NCBI GenBank assembly: GCA_012932295.1
Contig: JAAONU010000004.1
Location: 7,759,030 to 7,823,029 of the forward strand
DNA from: Cyclina sinensis
Taxonomy: Eukaryota; Mollusca; Bivalvia; Venerida; Veneridae
Direction of reading: 5' to 3'
DNA length: 64,000 nt
Below are positions 11,545-23,400 of the stretch, piece by piece. The first letter of the stretch is position 1; every line of letters starts with the position of its first letter. The notes under the pieces are model-generated. The model saw nothing but the letters and a program-made list of their open reading frames with translations. It had not been told where the DNA came from and made no database searches. The translations under genes and the position numbers were made by a program.

Positions 11545-12030
11545 CATGACCGTTAGATGTATGCTTCGTGCATGTTTAATTTAGACATGCACACTATTGA
11601 CACAAACTTATACAAAAAGGGTGCTTCTTGCATATTTCATTTATACATGTACATTGTAGAAACACAACCGTTGGATGCTCCGTGCATGTTTAATTTAGAC
11701 ATGCACACTATTGACACAAACTTATACAAAAAGGGTGCTTCTTGCATATTTCATTTATACATGTACATTGTAGAAACACAACCGTTGGATGCTTCGTGCA
11801 TGTTTAATTTAGGACATGCACACTATTGACACAAATTTATACAAGGATAGTGCGTCGTCTTGCATATTTAATTTGTATATGACAGATAACATAACCGTTA
11901 GATGTATACTTCGTGCATGTTTAATTTAGGCATGCACACTACTGACACAATTTTTATTGCCCGTTTCATTTATACATGTACATTGTATAAACACAACCGT
12001 TAGATGTATGCTTCGTGCATGTTTAATTCA
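11545..12030. repeat. 57-bp minisatellite with 114-bp higher-order unit, upstream of transporter copy A
   Basis: The word CGTGCATGTTTAATTTAG recurs exactly 114 nt apart (ends at 11580, 11694, 11808). The alternate half-unit (TTGCATATTTCATTTATACA) is a diverged version of the same 57-mer. Later units decay to about 12030. A related, more degenerate array is upstream of copy B (27170-27420). Confidence 0.85.
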
Positions 12031-12239
12031 AATATATATTCATTTGACTTCACAGTCTTCTTTGACTTTTTTCAAGTTATTACGTTTATGAGTTCAGGAA
12101 AATGGGATTTTATTGTTAACTTAAAATAACATGTAATGTTTATCATATGAAAGTTAATTATTTATTTATAGAAGAAGTTTTGACTTGAAGCGGAACATTT
12201 TTAAAAATGTCTAACATAATGTTAACATTGATGTAAAAA

Positions 12240-12560
12240 AAAAAATATCACACACAATGAACGTATATTCGTCTCAACTAATATTTTAAACCAGCCATAC
12301 ACAATTTACGTGGATTCGTCGAAAAGAATATTTGAAAACTAAGCCTACACAACTAGCATTTATTAGTCTAAAAGAATATTGAAAACAAATCATATACTAT
12401 TAAATTAAATACGTCTTAAATAATGTCGAAAACCAATTATACATAATTTACATAGATTCATCAAAAATGATTTTTGAAAACCAAGATACTGAGTTGACAT
12501 ATTTCGGCTAAAAGAATATTTGAAACTATTCATAACTACGACGTGTAATGTGTTGCGATA
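12240..12560. repeat. Degenerate tandem repeat, roughly 50-60 bp, upstream of copy A
   Basis: Recurring words GATTCGTCxAAAAGAATATTxGAAAACxA with spacers, at least four times. The counterpart in copy B is 27590-27815. Confidence 0.6.
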
Positions 12561-14041
12561 TTATATTTCAAATTTTATTGCAAAACGGAAATCTTTGAAA
12601 ATATTTATTTCAAAATATAAAAAATAACTTCCAAAAAATCATTCAATATTTCAATGTTTTGACAAATTAAAATATTAAAACTTTTGAATAAATCATTTTT
12701 TCATTTAAAATCAATGTATGTATTTTGGTTTTGCAATAAATATTTTACAGAATTGAATAAATATAAAACACATTACAATAAAACTATTACAGGATTGAAT
12801 GAAAATATTAAAGAATACTGGACGATTTTTTACCACATTGAACACATATTTCTGTTTTGCATTAGAAATTTTACGGAATTTAATTAATATATAAAAAATA
12901 TATAATTTTTATTTAAGACATAATATTGCAACACAATACACGACATATACACCATTAACAAAAATTTAGTTATATTCTACTTCAATCATTTGTGTGGAAA
13001 CAGTCGTAATGGGCTCTTCTGTAATATTACGAGAAAGAAATCGCAAATTGCCGAATCCAAAACAATACTGTTTTCGCAAAAGGTCTGTTTCTGTACCGCG
13101 GGGAAGTAAAGCTGAATCTACACTAAAATGGTTTAGTCTGGATTGCCTGCCCCTTTTCACTATCTTTATCGTTACTCTTACCTAACAAAGTACGACTGGG
13201 AACCAGACAAAAAAATGTGTTAAGGTAGTGGGGCGTAGCTGAAAACCCCCGGTTTAGTGATCTGTTTATGCCAACAATCCAATGTCAAAATACTCACTAA
13301 AATTATACTGTGAAAGATTATATACAGTAAGAGATTTAAAAGATGTGTTTTCCTTCGTTTGACCATAAAATCGACAGTTATGCAGTCCTTTATAATGAAA
13401 ACCTAATGACTTCCGAGACTTAAACATAAAAAGTACCAAAAAGAGAGAAATACTGAAACATAATTACAGCATAATACCATTGTACCCCATCCATTTTAAA
13501 GTGAGGGAAAACATCAACGAATATTTCAAAATTTATCAACGAGCTTCAAATTAGCTTAAATGAATTTAATTCCTAAACTTTTCATTATATTTCAGCAAAA
13601 TATATGAAAAATGTTTACCGTTCAGTTTTGGGGGAAAAAATGAAATCGTTGATACTCATTTTTTTAAAATTTATTTAAAGTGTTTTTTAAAGACGTTACA
13701 GCATTCAAATATAGTCGAAACTTAAAACACTTAGTCTTATTCCAATAAAAGGTAAATATTCAAAACTAAACAAACAACAGCCAAAAAAAGCAAAAACTAG
13801 ATAAAATAATTTGACTGGAGTAAGTATTGAACCAACAGACCTCATCTTATATCAACATGAATTACTGGACTTGAGTACTTTTCAGTTAAGAGGGATACTC
13901 CTACTACCGTTAAACATCCGTATGTTCTACTTTTTACCTTAAGCAACACGCCAAACATCTAGGAACACTACTTAGTACTTTTCTAACAACCCAGTTACAG
14001 CTTGAAGTATTTACAATAGAGAAACGTGTTTCTTCATAAGG
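12561..14041. other. Non-coding spacer between transporter copy A and the oxidoreductase remnant
   Basis: No gene recognised. The parts at 13430-13465 and 13810-14041 align with copy B flanks at about 28250-28300, 38778-38860 and 41165-41290, showing they belong to the duplicated unit. The last piece aligns across the position where copy B carries an extra 2.3 kb. Confidence 0.6.
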
Positions 14042-15597
14042 CCATTATTTTTATATTTTTCGGTTTACTGACCCGCCGACCCTGTATTTTGGAAAATGAA
14101 AAAAAAAAAAAAAATTCAGGAAAAAAAATTCTGAACGCCGATTTTACGGAAAATGTACCGTATGAACGGCTCATTTTCCTTGGTTTCTTCACAGTAAAGA
14201 CTGAATACATTATTAAAATATTCATATATACAGTTTAACATACATGTGATATCCCGGCGGGATTTAAGAAAGTCCCGTTATTCCACATCAATTCCAGCTG
14301 TCCCGGTATTAATTAAAAATTCCTGTTATTAAAATCAAGAAGAAAAAAATCTTTTATCTGCCGACGTCAGTAACTTGCTCAGCTCGGTGATGGGCGGAGC
14401 TTATACTCGGAAACGGCGATCAATACATACTACCTTCAAAGCATTGACCAATCAGAGCGCATTTTACTACTTTCATTGAATTAATCCTGTGTTGGACTCG
14501 ATACACAATTAACACATTTAGCCATCAACGGGCATTGAATTGGGTCAATATAATTCGATTGGGGATGTACACCCAGTAGAAAATTGTTGTGTACAACTTA
14601 ACAAATTAATTGAATGCTTAATTTTAAAGGCAACGGTTAAACATCAAATGCATTACTCGTGTTACTCTAACCTTTTAAACAGTGTAAGGAAATGACTAAA
14701 ATAATTTTTGGTATTTTTGTTTTAATTCTCGGATTTGTTTATAAGAAAAGGTCAAGTAGTTTTAAGACAAGCTTAACAAATTGTAGGAAACCAATTTCAG
14801 CAAATATTTAGTTCATTAAACATAAGGCAGCGAGTGAAAATCTCGGATAAATTCCGTCTGTCATATATTTCCGCGACCCCGCCGTATTTTAATATTTATA
14901 GAAAACAGTGTCTTGGAGACTTTTTATATGGCAAACTTACAACATTCAATTGATTGATTAAGATAAGTGTTCATTATTTAATTATAAATACCAGTTTTTC
15001 ATTGAAAAAGTTTCCTTTTCTCTAAGACTTAAATATTTCTGTCGTGGTTACTTTTGAAAGAAACAATTACAATGAATCAACATAATTTATATCTTAAAAT
15101 CGTTTGTACTTTTGTTAAAAAAATTCTGGTGAAACTGGAAACACATCCCAGACTTTTCACAAAATGGGATCTGTGTAAGGACTTAGGTCCAAAAGCTAAA
15201 ATTCAAAAGACAAAAAAAAAAATTCAGTCATCAGTGGGAATCTGAATATAAATGGATAGGAAAGTGTGCTAAGGGATCAGATTATGCCTTTTGCATGTGG
15301 TGCAACCTTTATGTATTAACAAAAAACACTTCATTAGTTTTCTTTTCTATTCTCCTTGTCTTTCTTTTTGCGAAAACGAGTCGATAAAAAATTCCAGTTT
15401 TCAAGCTAAAAATCCAGCTGAAAATCCAGTTGTGAGTTACCGAAGTTATCACATGTATGACAGTATTCAGGAATAAATAGAAATAAGAAGACTTTCCGAT
15501 TTTTTTTTTCAAGATTTTTTTTTCCCTCCTCCTACCCTACCTTTTTTTGAAAAATATATTTTTATGGTGATAAGAAGATATGTGATAAGAAATATTG
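14042..15597. other. 1.5 kb insertion present only in the copy A spacer
   Basis: Aligned flanks (AGAGAAACGTGTTxCTxCATAA and GACACGGC) sit about 36 bp apart in copy B (41290-41325) but 1.56 kb apart here. The content is AT-rich with long A runs. No terminal repeats or protein were recognised. Confidence 0.55.
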
Positions 15598-16540
15598 ACA
15601 CGGCTTAACATAAACTCATAAGTAACTACAATCCTTGTCAGTGTTCATTTCTGGTAGTGTTTTCATCATTAATTTAGTTCAACTAATTTGTATGAGAGTC
15701 AAGATATTGTGTAACTTTTTGTATGTGTCAATATATCCCCAAGACGACATATAATTGTTTTTGACTAATCTTTAATATTATAAAAAATATTTTCTATTTG
15801 CTTCAGGCGATCAATTTTATGTTCATCGGAGCGTGTTATGCACATTGTGAGATGTTTCAGTCAACATGCATTCATAACGTGATGTAAAAACACACATGTT
15901 TGTAAGAAAACAAAACAACAACACACGATTAAAATATATTCTAGTTCACGCAATTGCCTCGATATAAGACATTAGGATTTGCACGTTTAATATATTTCTT
16001 ACTTTGAAGTGGCAAGTGATTTCTCACAGTTCAGAAACTCATATGCAGTGTTTATATTTGACATTTATATTTGTATATACGCCCGAACCGTTCACAATCG
16101 TGTATAAAATGACACTCGTAAACATATGCTAATACTAAATATTTCCGTGAAGGTCGTTTCGAAGCAAGCCAAAACATGTACTTATAGGGAAAAAAATGGC
16201 TCAGTTTCCCTTGAGATATTTCTAAACAAAGATGCGATTATCAACTTCGGAGCCTATCAGCATCTATATTTTGTTACATAAAGAATCGCTCCAAATCTTA
16301 CATTGACACTTTAGACCATCAGATTCACAGACAACTAAGAGTGTTTCCAAATTGTTTTCCAAATACTAGAAATAGAATCAGGTTCAATGTATGGTGAAAC
16401 TTGGAGAAGTGAACTGTCAGTCGAAATTTTAAATGTAACTTTAAGAAAATAGCACAAGTTCTTTTCTAATCTAACAACGGCAAACCATGTTATTAATAAA
16501 AAGACAAAGAGCTGATTATTGTCTGACGTTGCAAATTGCG
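15598..16540. other. Oxidoreductase upstream region, copy A
   Basis: Aligns with about 41326-43920 of copy B except for the Tc1-like element there. At 16270-16290 the sequence CATCTATATTTTGTTACATA is the uninterrupted version of the Tc1 target. It contains the shared block around GATATTGTGTAACTTTTTGTA, also seen at 41.48 and 62.14 kb. Confidence 0.7.
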
Positions 16541-16641
16541 TCACAAATGTATCTTATTTCAGATAATACTACACACAGCAGACCCGGTCACGTAGATTTC
16601 TTTTTCAGCAATAAACAATGTCGTCAGAAGGATGTGTAGTA
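16541..16641 (+). pseudogene. Truncated 5' remnant of a second Ldh2-type oxidoreductase gene
   Basis: The stretch from the TTATTTCAGATAATA block through TTTCAGCAATAAACAATGTCGTC aligns with 43920-44020 upstream of and across the real start codon. The ATG at 16618 is followed by eight codons matching the true gene apart from one Phe-to-Cys change (MSSEGCVV), then TAA at 16642. Homology ends at 16641, so the rest of the gene was never included in this duplicate. It marks the right-hand edge of the tandem duplication unit. Confidence 0.82.
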
Positions 16642-17404
16642 TAAGTGCGTAAATATAACGCATCACCGTAGTATCCTTGTATATTTGCATTTTAAAATGC
16701 AAATTAAGTCTAACGTACACAGATCTGAAGGCGATATAAATGTTAGGTTGATGTTCATTATCAAAGGACTGTGCGATTTAGCACATCAGCGCAATATTAG
16801 GAGTTCCGTAACTATTGAAAATATGGCAGATTTCGGAATACTCTAGACATCGGATAACTCGTGCATTCTGCATGTCCCAACAGGATCTCGAGTTATCAAT
16901 GTTTTACTATAATATATGTTCACCTCGAAAATGTAGCGGCCTCAATAACTATCACATTTGTCAGGTCCATAAACTGGGATATTAACTCTATCATAATTAT
17001 ATAATAACAAAAACTTTATAACATAAAGATAAAAATGAAAAAAAAAACTTTAGTAAGAAAATATGTTTCTTTTTTTATCAATATCAATATCTAATGATTC
17101 TAAATACTCCGTTAATTGCTTTGCCTTTGAAACCAGCGAAGACCACGACCAGGAAACCAAATTCGTTCGACCTGATCGTGGTCTGTGTTGTTTACTTTTT
17201 CAGTCAGTAAGACTTTGGGCGTGTATTCTTGTCAACAGGTCTCTAAATCGGAACTGTAGATAAGTTTATATTTATAATTTAGTAGGATAAGAATTACCAA
17301 GTGGCCACCTATGAATTTCGCATCTGTTTCCCAGAAACAAAATCTGGTACGTAGAGAAATGAACATTAAATACGCGTTACAAGTTGGCAGTTGCCTTGAA
17401 CAAT
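16642..17404. other. Junction between the two duplication units
   Basis: Sequence between the broken oxidoreductase start and the last exon of transporter copy B. It contains a short inverted repeat (AGACCACGA and TCGTGGTCT near 17140-17190). No gene recognised. Confidence 0.5.
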
Positions 17405-20400
17405 TTAGGAGTTACACAGAATTAGATATAGGGTCAGATTTCTTTTGCTTAATGGAATGAAGGGCACATATTTCACGAGTTTTGAATTCAAAACAGCCTC
17501 AGGTAGCAGTGGTTCGTACACCTCATAACCCTCGTTGTACCGTGTTCTGTCTATCTCAGCAGCCTCGTCCTCTTTTGTCACCTGCCACGTTGCTATGCCA
17601 CGATCCTTGGCCGAACCTTTATTATATAAATAAAACAGAAATGCAATTGTATATTCATAGTAGTTATATTCAAACTCTTCGTTAAAAAATTTAAACCTCA
17701 GCTCAGCAATATCTGCTAGAGAAATTCTCAGAAGCAGTCTACGGAATAACCACCAGTCAACATTTTCCAAAATACTAAAATATTAAATCAGTGAAAACAA
17801 TGTGGAAATCATTTGTATAAGATGATCATTTCTGCATAAAAGGAAAAGAAACATACTTTACAAAATATTTTAGCGGTTTGTAGTAAATCAGGGTGCAGAT
17901 ATTTAAACAATTATTATATAAACCTTATCACATAGGGACTTTTCGAGCTTACAAATTCTTTAGATTAACGGTTCAGTTCTGATAGTTCTTAGTTAGGTAT
18001 TATTTTGTAAAAAAGGTTCAAGCTTTATTATATAATGTAATTTAATTTAATCAACAGTAAGTTTGCTACAACTTAGAAATTTTACGAACAAGATTTTGCG
18101 AGGTCTAATCTACTTTCCTCGAGATTTTGAGAGAGTAGATAGTCTTTGTTATTTTAGGTCTTTGCTTAATGCCGATATCATTTGCTCAAATAGCTGTTTC
18201 TCTTTTCCTTATGTTTTATGTTAATTTCTGTCTTATTTTGTAAACCTTTTGGTAAGGTTTTTGCATTAACTGCTCTTACCTGGTACCGTGTTGTCAAGAA
18301 AGCAAGCCAGTATAGTGCCAATTAAATTTGGGTTGCCTAGCAACATTGACATAATTTTGTCAAACTGCTCGTTTCCTAAGGAAAGAAAAAAACAAGTATA
18401 GCAGAACAAACACGATCATTCAATTTTACCACCTCTGTTTGAGTCTTTACTAAACTTATAATTTTAAGAACATATCTCTACCAAAAGTGTATTAGATAAA
18501 AAAGACTTTGAAAAGACCAAGCGATCTACAAAAGAAACATTAATACTTATTCTTATAGCAAATACTTATTCCAAACAAAACATGTAATTCTGACTGGTGT
18601 TAAAATAACCAACAAACATTGTTTTCTAAGTTCGGTTTATACCTGTTGAGATTGGCTTCTCTTCTTTCTGTGCCCATGTCGGTACGGACAGCCCAATAAA
18701 TATTGATAACCCAACGATCGCCATGTTTCTAGGAGAAGACATGTTTGTTACCTGCCAGAAAAAAAGAATACTCTTAAACGGAAAATATTCATGCCTAATG
18801 AAGGGCTTTTGACACTGCTGTTCATCATTTTCAGTTTCAACCATTGCTTAGGTTGTTCGTTTCAGGAGCAATTTCAACAGATTTAATTGCAAAATATTAA
18901 AAAATAAAAACGTTTCCTGTGTGAAGACCGTTATTAAGGTTTTTTTCCAGATTCAAAACCAATTTTGTCAAAGTTCCATTTACTTAAGTTTCATCGAACT
19001 TTAAATGCTGTAAATCTTACCTCAAGGTTCGATATGACTACGCCAAAGAATATTCCAAACATTACTACAATTGCTCCGCCCAAAACAGGATAGGGTAACG
19101 TGATGAAAACTGCAGAAAACTTGCCAAATACCCCAAATAAAATGTACAGAATACCAGTTCCTATGAACACCTGACGGCTTGCTACCTTTGAAAATATATC
19201 AGTGATTAAAGAAATGTACCAAACAAATCATGGAAAAGTGCTTGTAACATATTTATCTCAACCACATAGCAGTGTGATTCAAGTAGATACGAAAGACGAA
19301 AATTTGACGAAAGAAAGTTTATGATGATGTACGTAAAGAATGTTTTTATTTAAGAATATTATGGTTAATTTGAATTATCTTATAAGCATTTAAATCAACC
19401 TAAGGTTAGTTCTCTTATTAGATATTTCTCTCTATCTTTATATTTGAGGAATGAGGAAACGGTTGCTCCTGTGACCAATCTCCTCCTGATGTGTATAGTC
19501 GTAGGAGATAGTACTAAGATAGACACTTAGTAATACTAGATTTTGTGGAGTAGCAGGGATCAAACTCGACCCTTGTAATACAAGCTTCATGCATGAACTA
19601 CATACCTCTGTGCATTTTTATACCTTTGTAACCCCAATGGCCCCTATATTTCCTCCATATGTCGACGTGGCGTGACCACACCCTACAGTACCAGACAGGA
19701 AACTACAAACACCCTCGATTAAAATCCCACGATTCACTGCATGTTTGGGCGGCGGTGGCACTCGACAAACCTTTGCGCATGCGTAATAATCACCTATTGA
19801 ATCTAGGACAGACATAAACGTCGCAATCATAAATGCAAGAAAAGCAGCACCACTAAAGCCAAAAGCGCCATATTGACCTGAAATACAAAATTTCAACACA
19901 TTTCTTCCAGCTAACCCAAAGGCGCCATATTGACCTGAAATACGAATTTTAACACATTTCTTCCAGCCAACCCAAAGGCGACATATTGACCTCAAACATT
20001 AAATTTGAACACATAAACATTACCATGTCCAAAAGGTGCCAAAGTTAACTTTAACTTTCAATTTTAACTCATTGGTACCAGTAAAGCAAAGGGTGCCATA
20101 TTGACCTGAAACATACAATCTTAGCACATTCAGCTATGCTGGAGTTGTTGATTCTCGAAAATCAACAAGTTTAACAAATTCTTTTGTGTATATGCGGACA
20201 TTTATTAGTAAATATGCTGCAGAATGTTAAACAAGAGAACAAATAGAACAATGATTATAAGGGAAAATAATCTACATTTGTAAATTAAAATCTTGTTTGC
20301 GATTTTTAATTGGGAAAACACTCTTTATTGTAGAGATTTTGAGGGACAATCATTTCTTTTGACACAACCAACCTGGATACGGGAGTGTTATCCAAGGGTT

Positions 20401-23400
20401 ATTTTCAATGACGTCAACTCGTGCGTCCGTTCGTGCTTTGTAACTATGATGATCCGGGTCGTTAGGGATAACATCAAATCTGGTAAGGATACCACAGATC
20501 ATCCAGTTGATCAAAATTGATATAAGTATCTGAAAGTTTGAAGTTAAGATACTTTTTGATCAATTTTTATTTAACTGGTTGCCAAGTTTTCCCTAGTTGT
20601 TAGAATATACTTAGAATATAGCCAAGACCCTTAAAGGCTGTTTTACTTACCAAGATGAAATACACTAAAATAATAGAATTCACATACGTTATAAATATGC
20701 TTCAGACGAACATTCCCGTTATGTGAACAGCTACAAACCCATATATAAACACGAGGAAACACCTACAGATTCACTACCTTGATGCTACACCAATTAAATG
20801 CAAATTAGTTACGATCAAGAGCGTAGTCACGAGACCCTAAACAGATCTTAATCGATTTAAACATAAAAATTGTCTAATGTCTGTTATGACTTTAGAAACT
20901 CATTAGGAGAATAGTTATAACACATGTGTAAATCATTTTTATCAGTAGATTTTACTTCTGCAAGTGAAATCGGGTCCTTAATACCGACGTGAAACAAAAA
21001 ATCCCAAACCTAGTATGAGTGTTTACTTACAAGTTGAGATTACTTGAGATGCATGTTATCTTCCTTGCACTTACATATTTTTCAGGCTAGTATTCAAGAT
21101 AGAAAATCCGTGTTCTTTCGATTACATTTGTGCAAGGGAGACACCATTATGTACAGCTTAGTTTGACTGGACAGGCAGTACTATTTGGTGCATTTTACAA
21201 GTACTGTAATCACAGAAATTGCCATTTAAAGCGTTTTGATTTGATCTCAATATTTAATTAGCCATTAGTTCAATAGTTTAAAAATAAATGTACTGTGTAA
21301 AGAGCTCAAGATGAAAGCATTAGCATTAAATGCATCTACTGAGCAGTACCGCATTTGTGCATTTCGTTTATTGCCTGAAGTATTACAATACAATAATCGC
21401 GTTCGGAATTTTAGTGATTATTAACACTTTTAAACAATATACAAAACACATTCAGACTGAAAAGACAAGAAAAAGTTATTTATTTGAAACAGAGTACGAC
21501 AGTTAATGTCTTTTAGCTTTTTAAATTACCGGGGCGAACAAAACTCTGGCACAAAAACTCTTCCAGACCAAAACTCTCCCAATGATTTCATTAAGTGGAC
21601 AAAAGCCGTCTCGGACAATTAGCCACACAGCGATTTTCATTTAGTGAGCAAAACCCCTCCTAAGATACATATGGAAAGAAGGAACACATTTATATCAGTT
21701 AAAATCAATACACTTACAGCAAATACTTGATGCAGAGGATAGCGTATGATTCTGTAACCCCCAGAGGGAGTCCATATTGGTATAGGCATGTCATGCTTTC
21801 CCAAGTACAGAAACAAGATGACAGCTACAACAACAGTGCTGAAGAGAGATCATTTTGTATATATCTACATTTGTATGTTAAAATACTACGCGCTTTTAAG
21901 ACAACCAGACACTAACTTATACATTTAGAACCATATTTTCTGACATAGAGAAAGAAGGCAATACGTCGCAAAGAAAATATATTATATCTTTTAAGACATA
22001 GATATACATTACGTGTATAACGGAATACAGGTGATTCCTACTTAATTTTTATCACATGACATTTACATTACACATGTGTAATATAACAGCTAATAAAACA
22101 TTACACATTTACTTCTTGCCTCACAATAATTATTTTTATTTATTGTCAGTCTTTAAATTTGTTATTATATAGATGTCCTTTATCGAAGACATGTTTTCTC
22201 TGTTCAGTATTTCTGACATAATTTGACATTCTGTTTGGAACTTTTTTCTTGGCGGATGTTTTGTAAGCAGCTGTTAAGACCCATCAATGTTTCTTTTGAC
22301 CATGTATTTAAAAGCATCTGACACTCGTTAGCCTTTTATATAGACTTTTATTCAGCTCTTCCTTACATAATTAAGCTTGCCAGGGGCTAATGAACTCGCT
22401 GAATGAAAGTTTTATATGAAATGGAAACTTTTGTCAGATCCTATATTTATATATGTTCTTTTCAAAGAAAGGCATTTTTACGGCCTTGCTAATCTTTACA
22501 AAAAGAGCAACTTACGACATGGCGATTCCCCAGTTGACTTCAACAAATTTCAGAACAGGTTTGACTATAAATATGAATATAAGGACTAGTGTCGGAACAA
22601 TTGTCAGAGGTCCCACAAATCGCAGCAGGAGACCAACCAAACCTGTGAATCCTAGGAAGGCATGCACAACACCGGCTATCATTAAACTGCCTTGCATCTG
22701 AAATTAACAAGAGACTTGTTTGTTTGGACTGAATCTGTTTGTAATTTATAAATGATTTAAAACAACTTAACTACTATGGTAAAAAGGATTCAGAAAAGTT
22801 ATATTTCCTTTATATAAATTGATGACTTAAATGGCTTTAGATGCACTGAAAGAATTGCCTGTTCCGGGATCTTAAACGTTATTTTCATTTTTTTCACGAG
22901 AACGTTAAAATATTTTGAAGATACAAAGTCGCTGCGTGTTTTAAACACACATCATAAAATTTGCTAAAATATGATTACGTATACTGATATTTAAAAAGAC
23001 AAAAACAACAACAAACATAAAAAAACGCTTACTGCACGGACGTTGTTAAGTATTTTCTCCATTGGAAAACCTCTTATAGTTGAATTATCTGTCCCGTTGA
23101 AGTAAGAACTCGCCGCTTTAATTAATGTACAGATAAAAAGTTTAATTCTCAGATAATAAGAATACGAAATAGAAAGGTGAAACAAAACACTATGTACACC
23201 CTTGTAGCAACTGCTTCCCTTTCAGTAAAGTATATCAAACCCACACTGCAGTTATACCAGTTACTTTCGTCTCTCTTAAAGGGAAAGGCAATGCTAAGAA
23301 ATAATGATATTAGAAAAAAAACATACGATAAATGGTAAGTGCTGATAATCCGTAAAAAGAATGGTATTTAAAACTTTATAACAAAATAAATTGCTGATTT

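Noticed and set aside
17140..17190. Inverted repeat AGACCACGA/TCGTGGTCT as a regulatory hairpin
   Set aside because: Only 9 bp of pairing with a long loop; within chance expectation for the window.
17482..17685. 67-codon plus-strand ORF
   Set aside because: Antisense to the terminal exon of transporter copy B.
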